DNA of 64,000 nucleotides, taken from Ascidiaceihabitans sp039975415. GTDB taxonomy: Bacteria > Pseudomonadota > Alphaproteobacteria > Rhodobacterales > Rhodobacteraceae. The notes beneath the pieces were generated by a model. The model was not told the DNA's origin. It was given only the letters and a program-made list of their open reading frames with translations, and did not search any database. The stretch lies in assembly GCF_039975415.1 (NCBI RefSeq), contig NZ_JBDWHD010000009.1, one strand, 5' to 3'. This document shows positions 51,968 to 59,562 of this stretch, piece by piece (the stretch's first letter is position 1; each line of letters begins with the position of its first letter). Made by a program: the position numbers and the translations under genes.

Positions 51968-52015
51968 TCGTCGTTTTCCCGGCCTGTTGTATCGCCCCAG
52001 ATCCGTCTTTAAACC

Positions 52016-52717
52016 TTAGTGCAATTTCTTGTCCGTTTTGAGTTCCGCACATAAATTTGGGGCTTTGGCCAACGCATTCCACATCTCGATACAGTTTCTA
52101 TCGATGTTTTCCAACCGTTCGGGGATATTGGTATCGGGCTGACTTAACTGACGCTTCAAAGCGCGTAAGTCGCGCAGCATGTTTGCGAGTTTTGGCTGAA
52201 GAATACCCGACAGGTCACTTAGAACATCTTTGGCCAGATCTTGAACCATCAGCTCCATTTTCGCCGAAGAATTTTGAGCCGCCGCGCGTTTTCTGATAGA
52301 GGTAACCACAGCCTGTTTCAGCCGTTCCGCCGTCATCTGCGCTTTTGAGATATAATCCTCGCAACCCATTTTCATGGCCTGAACGGCAACATTGGATTGA
52401 TCATCACCAGTGATCATGATCGCTTTTGTGTCTGCGTGTTCCGGATGGCTATGCAACAGTGTAACGGCATCTATACCCGTGCCTTCCGAAAGATTATAAT
52501 CTATTATAACAATATCATAGCTGGTTTCATTTAACATCTCTTGCAAGTTGCTGATTGTATCAACTTCATCCAGGAACACATTCAGTCCGGCATCGCGAAA
52601 CAACCGACGGATGCGTTTTCTATCAAACTCGCTGTCGTCGATAATCAAGACACTCGCAGAGTTGGCCGACCCGAAAAAAACATCATTTTCAGTTTCAATA
52701 TAACTGGAAGACAGCAT
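52016..52717 (-). CDS. Receiver-domain response regulator without DNA-binding domain (1)
   Basis: A 233-aa protein. The receiver domain (about 20-140) has the acidic pair Asp27-Asp28 (VLIIDDSEFD), the phosphorylation site Asp73 (IVIIDYNLSEG), MITGDD and the Lys in YISKAQ. The C-terminal about 90 residues are helical and match no output domain I know. The ATG at 52717 follows GAGGAATAG. It is divergent from the kinase gene and clearly paralogous to the receiver protein at 53875 (shared DYNLSEG-G-DA). Confidence 0.85.
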   Translation of the reverse strand: MLSSSYIETENDVFFGSANSASVLIIDDSEFDRKRIRRLFRDAGLNVFLDEVDTISNLQEMLNETSYDIVIIDYNLSEGTGIDAVTLLHSHPEHADTKAIMITGDDQSNVAVQAMKMGCEDYISKAQMTAERLKQAVVTSIRKRAAAQNSSAKMELMVQDLAKDVLSDLSGILQPKLANMLRDLRALKRQLSQPDTNIPERLENIDRNCIEMWNALAKAPNLCAELKTDKKLH

Positions 52718-52923
52718 GGTTCTATTCCTCGGTTGCGTGTTGGTGCTTGACAGGGACAATGCTCAAAAAGCGCAAATCAATGGTTAAATGCATCTTCGAA
52801 TTGCAAACCTAATTCCTAAAATTTTTACTATCTGGGAAACTCATTCGACGCTTTTATGCGCCTCCCGCTTTCGGTTTTAACCTGCGATTAAACTTACCAA
52901 GCTTTACTCATTTTACACTTTTG

Positions 52924-53679
52924 ATGCTTGGCGTGATCGTTTTGCAGCAAACAAGGGACAAAGAGTTGACCGACCCATCTGATCAAACGGCAACTGTATG
53001 CGATGCGGACGATTTTGAACGATTTGTGCACATCTTAGGGCACGATCTAAGGGCATGTGCACGCGCCTTGAGCGTCCTTCCCACCTGGATTGAAGAAGAT
53101 GTTGTGTCACATGCACCAGAATTGATGCCATTGATGTCGGAAAACATCACGATGATGAAAACCCAAAGCGTTCGCTTGGACCGAATGTTGGTTGATCTCT
53201 TGGAGTTTTCACGGGTCGGTAGACTTCAGAACATCGAAACTATTTCGATCGCCACAGTTGTCGAGAAAAGCTTGCAAAAGCTCGGAATGGGCACAAACGG
53301 CACCACGACGACGCGCATCGAGCTTTCGAAGATTAGATGTGGACCAGATGATGCTCGAAGAATATTTGATATTCTTTTGTCAAATGCACAAAAACACGGT
53401 GCACCACCCTTTGAGGTCCAAGTGTACGAGGCCGATGGGTGTTGTGTCATCCATGTCGCGGATGCAGGTCACGGCATTCCCTTCGCGCATCGCGGCAAAG
53501 TTTTGGAACCCATGTCAACTTTGCAATCGCGCGACGCTATTGAGGGCAGCGGCATGGGATTAGCCATTTTGCAAAAAATCGCAGCGATTTACCAAGGTTC
53601 AATAACCTGGCGGGATGTTGAAGATTCAGCCTCAACCCAGGCAGCCCTTGTTGAAATTCACCTGCCGCTGGCAAGCTGA
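52924..53679 (+). CDS. Cytoplasmic histidine kinase without sensor domain
   Basis: A 251-aa kinase made only of a dimerisation/phosphoacceptor domain (FERFVHILGHDLRACARAL, His40) and an ATPase domain (IFDILLSNAQKHG N-box, DAGHGIPFAH G1, GSGMGLAILQKIAAIY G2). No membrane helix or PAS/GAF domain is present; the input must come from a partner. The start is uncertain: ATG at 52924 or the TTG at 52966 after GGGACAAAGAG. It lies between two receiver proteins, the probable partners. Confidence 0.87.
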   Translation: MLGVIVLQQTRDKELTDPSDQTATVCDADDFERFVHILGHDLRACARALSVLPTWIEEDVVSHAPELMPLMSENITMMKTQSVRLDRMLVDLLEFSRVGRLQNIETISIATVVEKSLQKLGMGTNGTTTTRIELSKIRCGPDDARRIFDILLSNAQKHGAPPFEVQVYEADGCCVIHVADAGHGIPFAHRGKVLEPMSTLQSRDAIEGSGMGLAILQKIAAIYQGSITWRDVEDSASTQAALVEIHLPLAS

Positions 53680-53874
53680 TTTTTCTGGGCGACTTATTCG
53701 CATCCAGAGTTAAAAGCACACCAAAGTCTACGCCAAACCGCCCTTTCACAAAACGTGCTGAAACCAAATTTCAAATGCTCTTCAAATTGGTATCAGAATT
53801 TGAACATGGGTTAAGATATCCGCATTGGTTCTCCCCCATCCTTGTTCATGGGTTAGGTAGTGGGGCAAAATACA

Positions 53875-54537
53875 ATGCAATTTCAAATCGGCGACAGCCA
53901 ACCGACAACAGCACCAATCAAAGCGTTGGTGTTGGACGATGACGCGACTGATAGAAAGCTTATTCGGCGGTTCACAGAGCGTTCCAATCTGGACGTGACC
54001 ATTGAAGAGGCTCCGACTTTGTCCGTTATGGCGGACCTTATAGGCGAATCATCCTTTGACGTCATTATGGTCGACTACAACCTGTCAGAAGGCGACGGGT
54101 TGGATGCGCTCAATATGATCCAAAACAATAAAAACAACAAAAATGCGGCTGTTATTATGATTTCTGGCCAGGATCAAACTGCGCTGGCGGTATCGGCTTT
54201 TCGGCAGGGCTGTAGCGACTTTCTAAACAAAAATGAACTGTCCACGGAGGCTTTGAACCACGTCATGACAACCGTCATGGCACGAAAAGATACCCGACGG
54301 TATTTCAATCCTTTCGGATCCAAAGATTTTCAAAATGCCGTCGAACACGCAGTCTTAAAAGCACTGGAAAGCGCATCTGTACAAGACGCGATTGCCGCTG
54401 GGTGCAAAGCCGCGGCCAATCAGTCAGCAGGAATTGGTTTTGATCAGCAAAACGCTGAACTGGTACAGCATTTTGTAGCTGATTTTCTCGAAGAGCCGGA
54501 TTTTCACTTCAACACATACACAAGAAATCCGTCATGA
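53875..54537 (+). CDS. Receiver-domain response regulator without DNA-binding domain (2)
   Basis: A 220-aa protein. The receiver domain has Asp21-Asp23 (LVLDDDATDRK), phosphorylation site Asp67 (VIMVDYNLSEGDGLDAL), ISGQDQ and the Lys in FLNKNEL. The remaining about 80 residues are helical without a known output domain. It is paralogous to the receiver at 52016-52717 and lies directly upstream of the puc promoter. The ATG at 53875 is preferred to the GTG at 53860. Confidence 0.85.
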   Translation: MQFQIGDSQPTTAPIKALVLDDDATDRKLIRRFTERSNLDVTIEEAPTLSVMADLIGESSFDVIMVDYNLSEGDGLDALNMIQNNKNNKNAAVIMISGQDQTALAVSAFRQGCSDFLNKNELSTEALNHVMTTVMARKDTRRYFNPFGSKDFQNAVEHAVLKALESASVQDAIAAGCKAAANQSAGIGFDQQNAELVQHFVADFLEEPDFHFNTYTRNPS

Positions 54538-54635
54538 GTTTTTCAATGGCACATAGGCCCGAATGCTTTAGGACCTTGCGTTTGCAAAGACGGCCAAATC
54601 AGCAAAATACACAAACTTGGCAGCGCGTCCAAAAG

Positions 54636-54683
54636 TGTCATTTTTTATTTACACTTGAAAATGTAAAACTTTGAGTACAGTAT
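54636..54683 (+). promoter_or_regulatory. puc promoter with two PpsR/CrtJ boxes
   Basis: Two exact TGT-N12-ACA sequences lie at 54636-54653 and 54662-54679, 26 bases apart. A sigma-70-like promoter fits between and over them: -35 TTGAAA (54655-54660), 17-base spacer, -10 CAGTAT (54678-54683). A repressor on both boxes would cover the whole promoter. In phototrophic Rhodobacterales this is how PpsR represses puc genes in oxygen and light. The transcript leader to pucB would be about 90 bases. Confidence 0.82.
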
Positions 54684-54778
54684 GGATGATACAGTGTGCG
54701 TCTTTTAACCTATAGTGGCCATCGTCTGCGTTTGCGGCAGCCACTGATGCTTGCGTCAAATTTACGGAGGATCCAAAC

Positions 54779-54931
54779 GTGGCAAATGACGACAAAGTAT
54801 GGCCAACAGGCCTAACACTGGATGAGGCTGAGGAAGTGCATAGCTACCTCATCGATGGGACACGCGTTTTCGGCGCGATTGCCTTGCTCGCTCACATTCT
54901 GGTCGCGGTTGCGACCCCTTGGCTCGGATAA
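54779..54931 (+). CDS. pucB: Light-harvesting complex 2 beta polypeptide
   Basis: A 50-aa membrane polypeptide starting with GTG, 8 bases after GGAGG. It reads WPTGLTLDEAEEVHSYLIDG then a single helix (VFGAIALLAHILVAVATPWLG). His39 is the bacteriochlorophyll ligand of the B850 pair and His21 is also conserved. The sequence and its place before pucA define it as LH2 beta rather than the core LH1 beta. Confidence 0.95.
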   Translation: MANDDKVWPTGLTLDEAEEVHSYLIDGTRVFGAIALLAHILVAVATPWLG

Positions 54932-54944
54932 GGGAGGCTAACTC

Positions 54945-55277
54945 ATGAACAATGCAAAAATGTGGTTGGTCGTAAAACCAACAGTTGGTGTTCCCCTGTT
55001 CCTCAGCGCTGTGGCAGTCGGCTCTTTTGCCGTACATGTTGCGGTCTTGAGCAACACATCTTGGGTATCTGATTTCTTGTCCGGCAAAGAGCTGGGCGCA
55101 GGTGATATGGAAGCATCAGCGGCCATGCTGGCGGACCCTGACACGGCCAAAGCGGCTTATGTCATTCCGGCCGCAGATGGATCACGCGATGTGACTATCA
55201 TCATGCCTGACGGCACGCCGGTTCAGGCGACGCTTAAAGGGCCGGAAATACACGCCTCTTTGAAAATCACAGAGTAA
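54945..55277 (+). CDS. pucA: Light-harvesting complex 2 alpha polypeptide with C-terminal extension
   Basis: A 110-aa alpha polypeptide; typical PucA proteins have 50-60 residues. The normal part is residues 1-50: MWLVVKPTVGVPLFLSAVAVGSFAVHVAVLSNTSW, with the B850 ligand His31 and the aromatic Trp40. Residues about 51-110 are an acidic, alanine-rich tail ending in a beta-like segment (RDVTIIMPDGTPVQATLKG). A long PucA tail is also known for R. sphaeroides puc2A. The start follows GGGAGGCTAACTC. Confidence 0.93.
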   Translation: MNNAKMWLVVKPTVGVPLFLSAVAVGSFAVHVAVLSNTSWVSDFLSGKELGAGDMEASAAMLADPDTAKAAYVIPAADGSRDVTIIMPDGTPVQATLKGPEIHASLKITE

Positions 55278-55283
55278 AACTTT

Positions 55284-55310
55284 AAGCCTGCAGCCAACCG
55301 CTGCGGGCTT
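55284..55310 (+). terminator. Hairpin between pucA and pucC (attenuator)
   Basis: AAGCCTGCAGC-CAACC-GCTGCGGGCTT forms an 11-bp stem, 6 bases after the pucA stop, followed by TGCCCCTTTTC. Such hairpins stabilise the pucBA message and lower pucC expression in related puc operons. Confidence 0.75.
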
Positions 55311-55391
55311 TGCCCCTTTTCAGCTTTTACGCATTTGTTTCGCCAGCATTATCGCGATTGGCGCAGCCTGTGCAGGACCTGCTTGAAGCCG

Positions 55392-56843
55392 ATGTTCAAC
55401 TACCGCTCTCTTGTTGCTCAAAAATTATCGTCCCTCGGGCCGAAGTATTTGCCATTCGCGGATGTTGCCACGGACGAGGTCCCCTTGTCGCAATTGCTGC
55501 GGCTTTCTTTGTTTCAGATTACGGTTGGCATGGCGCTGGTTCTGATCGTCGGCACGTTGAACCGTGTCATGATTGTCGAACTCGGTGTGCCAACGTCGCT
55601 TGTTGCGGTCATGCTGGCGCTTCCGCTTATCTTTGCGCCTTTCAGAACGTTGATCGGTTTCAAATCCGATGTACATGTATCCGCCTTGGGCTTGCGTCGT
55701 CTTCCCTACATCTGGAAAGGGACGCTGTACCAGTTTGGCGGCTTTGCCATTATGCCCTTTTCACTGTTGGTTTTGTCTGGATACGGTGACAGTTTTGATG
55801 CGCCACGTTGGCTTGGATACTCCTCTGCGGCTCTTTCATTCTTACTGGTTGGCGCTGGTGTTCACATGGTTCAGACCGTGGGGCTTGCGCTGGCAACCGA
55901 TCTGGTCAAACAGGAAGATCAGCCAAAAGTTGTCGGTTTGATGTATGTGATGCTTTTGGTCGGGATGGTTGCCAGTGCGCTCGTGTTTGGGACACTTTTG
56001 GAAAACTATACCCCGGGCCGCTTGGTTCAGGTCATTCAAGGGGCGGCAGTCGTCACTGTGTCCCTGAACCTATGCGCCATGTGGAAACAGGAAACCCGTG
56101 ACCGGATACGCGCCCAAGCCATGAAGGCTGCGCGTCCCATGCAGTTCAGACAAGCCTGGGCGCTTTTGATGCAAGCCCCCGGAATGATGGCGTTGCTTGT
56201 TGTGATAGGTCTTGGCACCTTTGGTTTCGGGATGGCCGATGTTTTGCTAGAACCTTACGGTGGCCAAGCTTTGGGGCTGTCTGTCGCGGCCACCACCAAG
56301 CTGACAGCCTTATTCGCAACTGGCACTTTGATCGGCTTCGCATTGGCATCACAAGGATTAAGCCAAGGCGGCACGCCCACCCGCTATACATTGATCGGTG
56401 CGACCATCGGAATACCGGGGTTTGCGGCTATCATTGCGTCCTCTTTGGGGGCTGGCATCCCCTTGTTCCTCATCGGAACTTTCGCGACAGGATTGGGGGC
56501 AGGACTGTTCGGGCATGCGACCTTAACAGCCACCTTACGTGCAGCCACGCAGGACCAAACCGGACTTGCTTTGGGTGCATGGGGGGCTGTGCAAGCCAGT
56601 TGCGCCGGATTGGGCATCGCAGCGGCAGGTATTGTACGCGACATCATCGTGGGCACACACAGCGCGACTGGATTAAGCGTTGAAGCGCCCTATAACGTAG
56701 TTTTCACGATCGAGATAATATTCCTAGTCCTGGCTGTCTTGGTGACACTGCTTTTCATGCAGCGTCGCTTGGATCAGCCAAACCAGTGCGCACCCGGTTC
56801 TGACGTCTCGAACACACACACAAACCCGGTGGAGGTATCATGA
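55392..56843 (+). CDS. pucC: PucC family protein, LH2 assembly (MFS fold)
   Basis: A 483-aa polytopic membrane protein with about 12 helices. LSLFQITVGMALVLIVGTLNRVMIVELGVP, FRTLIGFKSDVH and LRRLPYIWKGTLYQFGGFAIMP (all in outline) are the conserved PucC/LhaA segments. PucC is needed for LH2 assembly and may handle bacteriochlorophyll. The ATG at 55392 is preferred over the frame start at 55335, which would overlap the hairpin region. Confidence 0.93.
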   Translation: MFNYRSLVAQKLSSLGPKYLPFADVATDEVPLSQLLRLSLFQITVGMALVLIVGTLNRVMIVELGVPTSLVAVMLALPLIFAPFRTLIGFKSDVHVSALGLRRLPYIWKGTLYQFGGFAIMPFSLLVLSGYGDSFDAPRWLGYSSAALSFLLVGAGVHMVQTVGLALATDLVKQEDQPKVVGLMYVMLLVGMVASALVFGTLLENYTPGRLVQVIQGAAVVTVSLNLCAMWKQETRDRIRAQAMKAARPMQFRQAWALLMQAPGMMALLVVIGLGTFGFGMADVLLEPYGGQALGLSVAATTKLTALFATGTLIGFALASQGLSQGGTPTRYTLIGATIGIPGFAAIIASSLGAGIPLFLIGTFATGLGAGLFGHATLTATLRAATQDQTGLALGAWGAVQASCAGLGIAAAGIVRDIIVGTHSATGLSVEAPYNVVFTIEIIFLVLAVLVTLLFMQRRLDQPNQCAPGSDVSNTHTNPVEVS

Positions 56844-57520
56844 CAACAATCATAACACGTTTGTTTCAAGACGAAGCAACAGCACAGGACGTCGCCGAAA
56901 GAGTAATCTTTCGTGGCGTGCCCAGTCGTGCAACATCTGTAATTTCGGCGGACACTCCTGATCTACATGCAAAAATGGACGCCGCACTGGTGCATCCATC
57001 GGCGCAAGACGCATATGCAAAACAGATCAAGGACGGGCGCGCCTTGGTTGTGGTGCGTGCCACATACAAGCCGTTGACAGCTGCGACGATCGTGCGCGAC
57101 ATGATGGCCCAGCGCAATGCCATCGCTGTCGATGGTGTGGTTGATGATTACTACATGCCAGACGGCCCGCAACGTGCTTCAAGTGTTTTGAAGGAACACC
57201 CCCACTTTCTGACCGTACGAAGCAGCCGCACCGGATATGCGGGTGGTCCCGTGACCGTCGGCCTCGGATTTCGGCTGCTCAGCGAACGCAAAACCAAAAC
57301 ATCTGCCAAGGGCAAATCGGGGGCGCGGTCCCGTTGGTTCTGGCCCATGCCGCTTCTGTCCAAGAAAAGCCGTTCATCTTCGGTGATCAGTGGCGGGCGG
57401 TATATGTCACGTGCTTTCTGGCCGATGGCTTTGCTGTCCAAAAAGCCGCGCAGCAATTCCGTCATTCGCGGCGGTGATTTGCCATTTTCCCGCGCTTTGG
57501 GTTGGCCTCCCGTCAGCTGA
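56840..57520 (+). CDS. Uncharacterised protein of the puc operon with C-terminal duplicated motif
   Basis: A 226-aa protein whose start overlaps the pucC stop by 4 bases. Residues 1-130 are soluble: TTIITRLFQDEATAQDVAERVIFRGVP resembles small general-stress-type ferredoxin-like domains. Residues 165-212 hold a direct repeat, FWPM(P/A)LLSKK(S/P)RS(S/N)SVI(S/R)GG, twice at 26-residue spacing, and very basic. I know no named family. Its place suggests a role in LH2 expression or assembly. Confidence 0.7.
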   Translation: MTTIITRLFQDEATAQDVAERVIFRGVPSRATSVISADTPDLHAKMDAALVHPSAQDAYAKQIKDGRALVVVRATYKPLTAATIVRDMMAQRNAIAVDGVVDDYYMPDGPQRASSVLKEHPHFLTVRSSRTGYAGGPVTVGLGFRLLSERKTKTSAKGKSGARSRWFWPMPLLSKKSRSSSVISGGRYMSRAFWPMALLSKKPRSNSVIRGGDLPFSRALGWPPVS

Positions 57521-57546
57521 TCACAACGTCCCGAGACGTGCCAGGG

Positions 57547-57577
57547 AAAGGTCGATGTTCAGGCATCGACCTTTTTT
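57547..57577 (+). terminator. Intrinsic terminator of the puc operon
   Basis: AAAGGTCGATG-TTCAGG-CATCGACCTTTTTT: eleven paired bases and a six-T tract, 26 bases after the last puc-operon stop codon. Confidence 0.92.
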
Positions 57578-57783
57578 CGTTGATCACGCATCCGAATGCT
57601 GGAGGCTCAAAATCAATGCCCCTGATCGTGCCCGTCTGCAGGGTCCGGATTCCGCCCATCAACAAATTTTTATCGCCCGACTGGTATAAGCTCTGAACCA
57701 TTGGTGCCATAAGCGCGTTAGTGTCATACTGCCTGTTATGCCAATCCATTCACGCCAATCCAGTCACGGGGCGCTCCATCCAA

Positions 57784-59562
57784 ATGAAACATCTTGCGAT
57801 TGCTCTGGCGTTTGCACTGCTTCCAACAATCGGGATTGCATTTGAATTTCGCATCACAACGAACGCGCTGACAGACGCGTTGCGCCAAAATTCACTTTTG
57901 ACCCCGCTTGCAGAAGCAGAAGAAGGCGCCCCCGCCGCACAAGATGTGATCGCCGCAGCACAAGCCGACTATGCACGTCTTGTGGCTGTGTTGTATGACC
58001 GCGGATACTTCGCGCCGACGGTTTCCATCCTTATCGATGGACGTGAAGCGGCGACACTGTCGCCTGTGCAACCCCCGCGCCAAATCGGCACCGTTGAACT
58101 GCGCGTCACGACTGGGCGGCCGTTTGTGTTCGGCACTGCAAGAATTGCCCCGTTGCCACAAGGCACACAATTGCCGGAAGGTTTTGCAACCGGTCAAACC
58201 GCATCAACAGGCACCCTGCAATCTGCGGCCACTGAAGGCACGCAGGCTTGGCGAAATGCAGGGCACGCCAAGGCAAATGTCCAATCGCAATCTATCACAG
58301 CACATCATGATACCGGGCGGCTGGACGTCGATGTAACGCTTGCACCCGGGCCTCGTCTTCGGTTTGGTGATTTACAAATCACTGGCAATGAACGCATGCG
58401 CACACAGCGCATCATCGACATTGCCGGTCTGCAAACAGGCACAGTTTACGATCCCGCTAAACTGGATTTGGTCGCCACCCGTCTGCGCCGCACTGGTGTG
58501 TTTTCGGTTGTCGCGCTGTCAGAGGCAGACACGGTAACAGGCGGGGACCAGTTGGATATCATCGCGCAATTCGCCGAAAACAAACCGCGCAGGTTTGGAT
58601 TTGGAGCCGAGCTTTCAACCCAGGACGGGCTAAGCCTAAGCGCATTTTGGTTGCACCGTAACTTGCTTGGCGGCGCAGAGCGTTTGCGCATCGGGGCCGA
58701 CATCTCGGGCATCGGGGGCGACACGGGCGGCGAGGACTTTGATCTGACCGTCGCGTTCCGACGTCCCGCGACGTTTAATGAAGACACCGATTTCTATGTC
58801 GATGGACAGCTGTCCAATCTGGAAGAACCAAATTTTGCGCTGGACCGCTTTTCTCTTGAGGCCGGAATACACCGCTATGCGTCGGCACAACGCGAATACA
58901 CGCTGGGCATCGGTCTGGATATTGCGGACACCACAGACGCCTTTGGCCGCAGATCTTACAGCATTCTGACCTTGCCGCTTGGCGCCGAATTCGACTACCG
59001 CGACGACAGCTTAAATGCGAAGGATGGGTACTATGCCAACGCAACCCTGACCCCGTTTCTGAACCTGCAAGGCAGCGCGAATGGCTTACGTGGATCTCTG
59101 GACGCCCGCACCTACCACAGTTTCGGCAAAGCCAAACGCGTCACCTTTGCGTTGCGTGGGCAGCTTGGGTTTTTGGTCGGTCCATCCCTGTCCGAAGCGC
59201 CAACAGATTTTCTGTTCTACTCGGGCGGTGGCGGCACGGTACGCGGGCATGATTTTCAATCGCTTGGTGTCGATATTGGCGGCGGGAACACGGTTGGCGG
59301 ACGCTCGTTTTTGGGGCTGTCGGGCGAAATCCGGGTCAAAACCGGCGACAAACTAAGCATCGTGGGGTTTTACGATGCGGGCTATATTGGATCCGAAGAA
59401 TTCCCTGACGCGTCTTCCGGGGATTGGCAAACCGGCGCAGGCCTTGGCATTCGCTACGACACCGGCATAGGCCCGGTGCGATTGGACGTTGGTGTCCCTG
59501 TCAGCGGTCCTGACACATCTGGTGGGGCTGCGTTGTATATCGGGATCGGACAATCGTTTTGA
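57784..59562 (+). CDS. tamA: Outer-membrane translocation/assembly protein TamA (BamA family)
   Basis: A 592-aa outer-membrane protein. From the ATG at 57784 it has a Sec signal peptide (MKHLAIALAFALLPTIGIA). POTRA-like domains occupy about residues 20-250, e.g. RLRFGDLQITGNERMRTQRIIDIAGLQTGTVYD in outline, followed by a C-terminal 16-strand barrel with the surface-antigen motifs VRGHDF and FYDAGYIG and terminal aromatic F (GIGQSF). The next gene is tamB with a one-base overlap, the standard pairing. Confidence 0.93.
   Translation: MKHLAIALAFALLPTIGIAFEFRITTNALTDALRQNSLLTPLAEAEEGAPAAQDVIAAAQADYARLVAVLYDRGYFAPTVSILIDGREAATLSPVQPPRQIGTVELRVTTGRPFVFGTARIAPLPQGTQLPEGFATGQTASTGTLQSAATEGTQAWRNAGHAKANVQSQSITAHHDTGRLDVDVTLAPGPRLRFGDLQITGNERMRTQRIIDIAGLQTGTVYDPAKLDLVATRLRRTGVFSVVALSEADTVTGGDQLDIIAQFAENKPRRFGFGAELSTQDGLSLSAFWLHRNLLGGAERLRIGADISGIGGDTGGEDFDLTVAFRRPATFNEDTDFYVDGQLSNLEEPNFALDRFSLEAGIHRYASAQREYTLGIGLDIADTTDAFGRRSYSILTLPLGAEFDYRDDSLNAKDGYYANATLTPFLNLQGSANGLRGSLDARTYHSFGKAKRVTFALRGQLGFLVGPSLSEAPTDFLFYSGGGGTVRGHDFQSLGVDIGGGNTVGGRSFLGLSGEIRVKTGDKLSIVGFYDAGYIGSEEFPDASSGDWQTGAGLGIRYDTGIGPVRLDVGVPVSGPDTSGGAALYIGIGQSF

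Noticed and set aside
57513..57749. 78-aa minus-strand frame between the puc operon and tamA
   Set aside because: It overlaps the puc terminator and has no family pattern or ribosome site.
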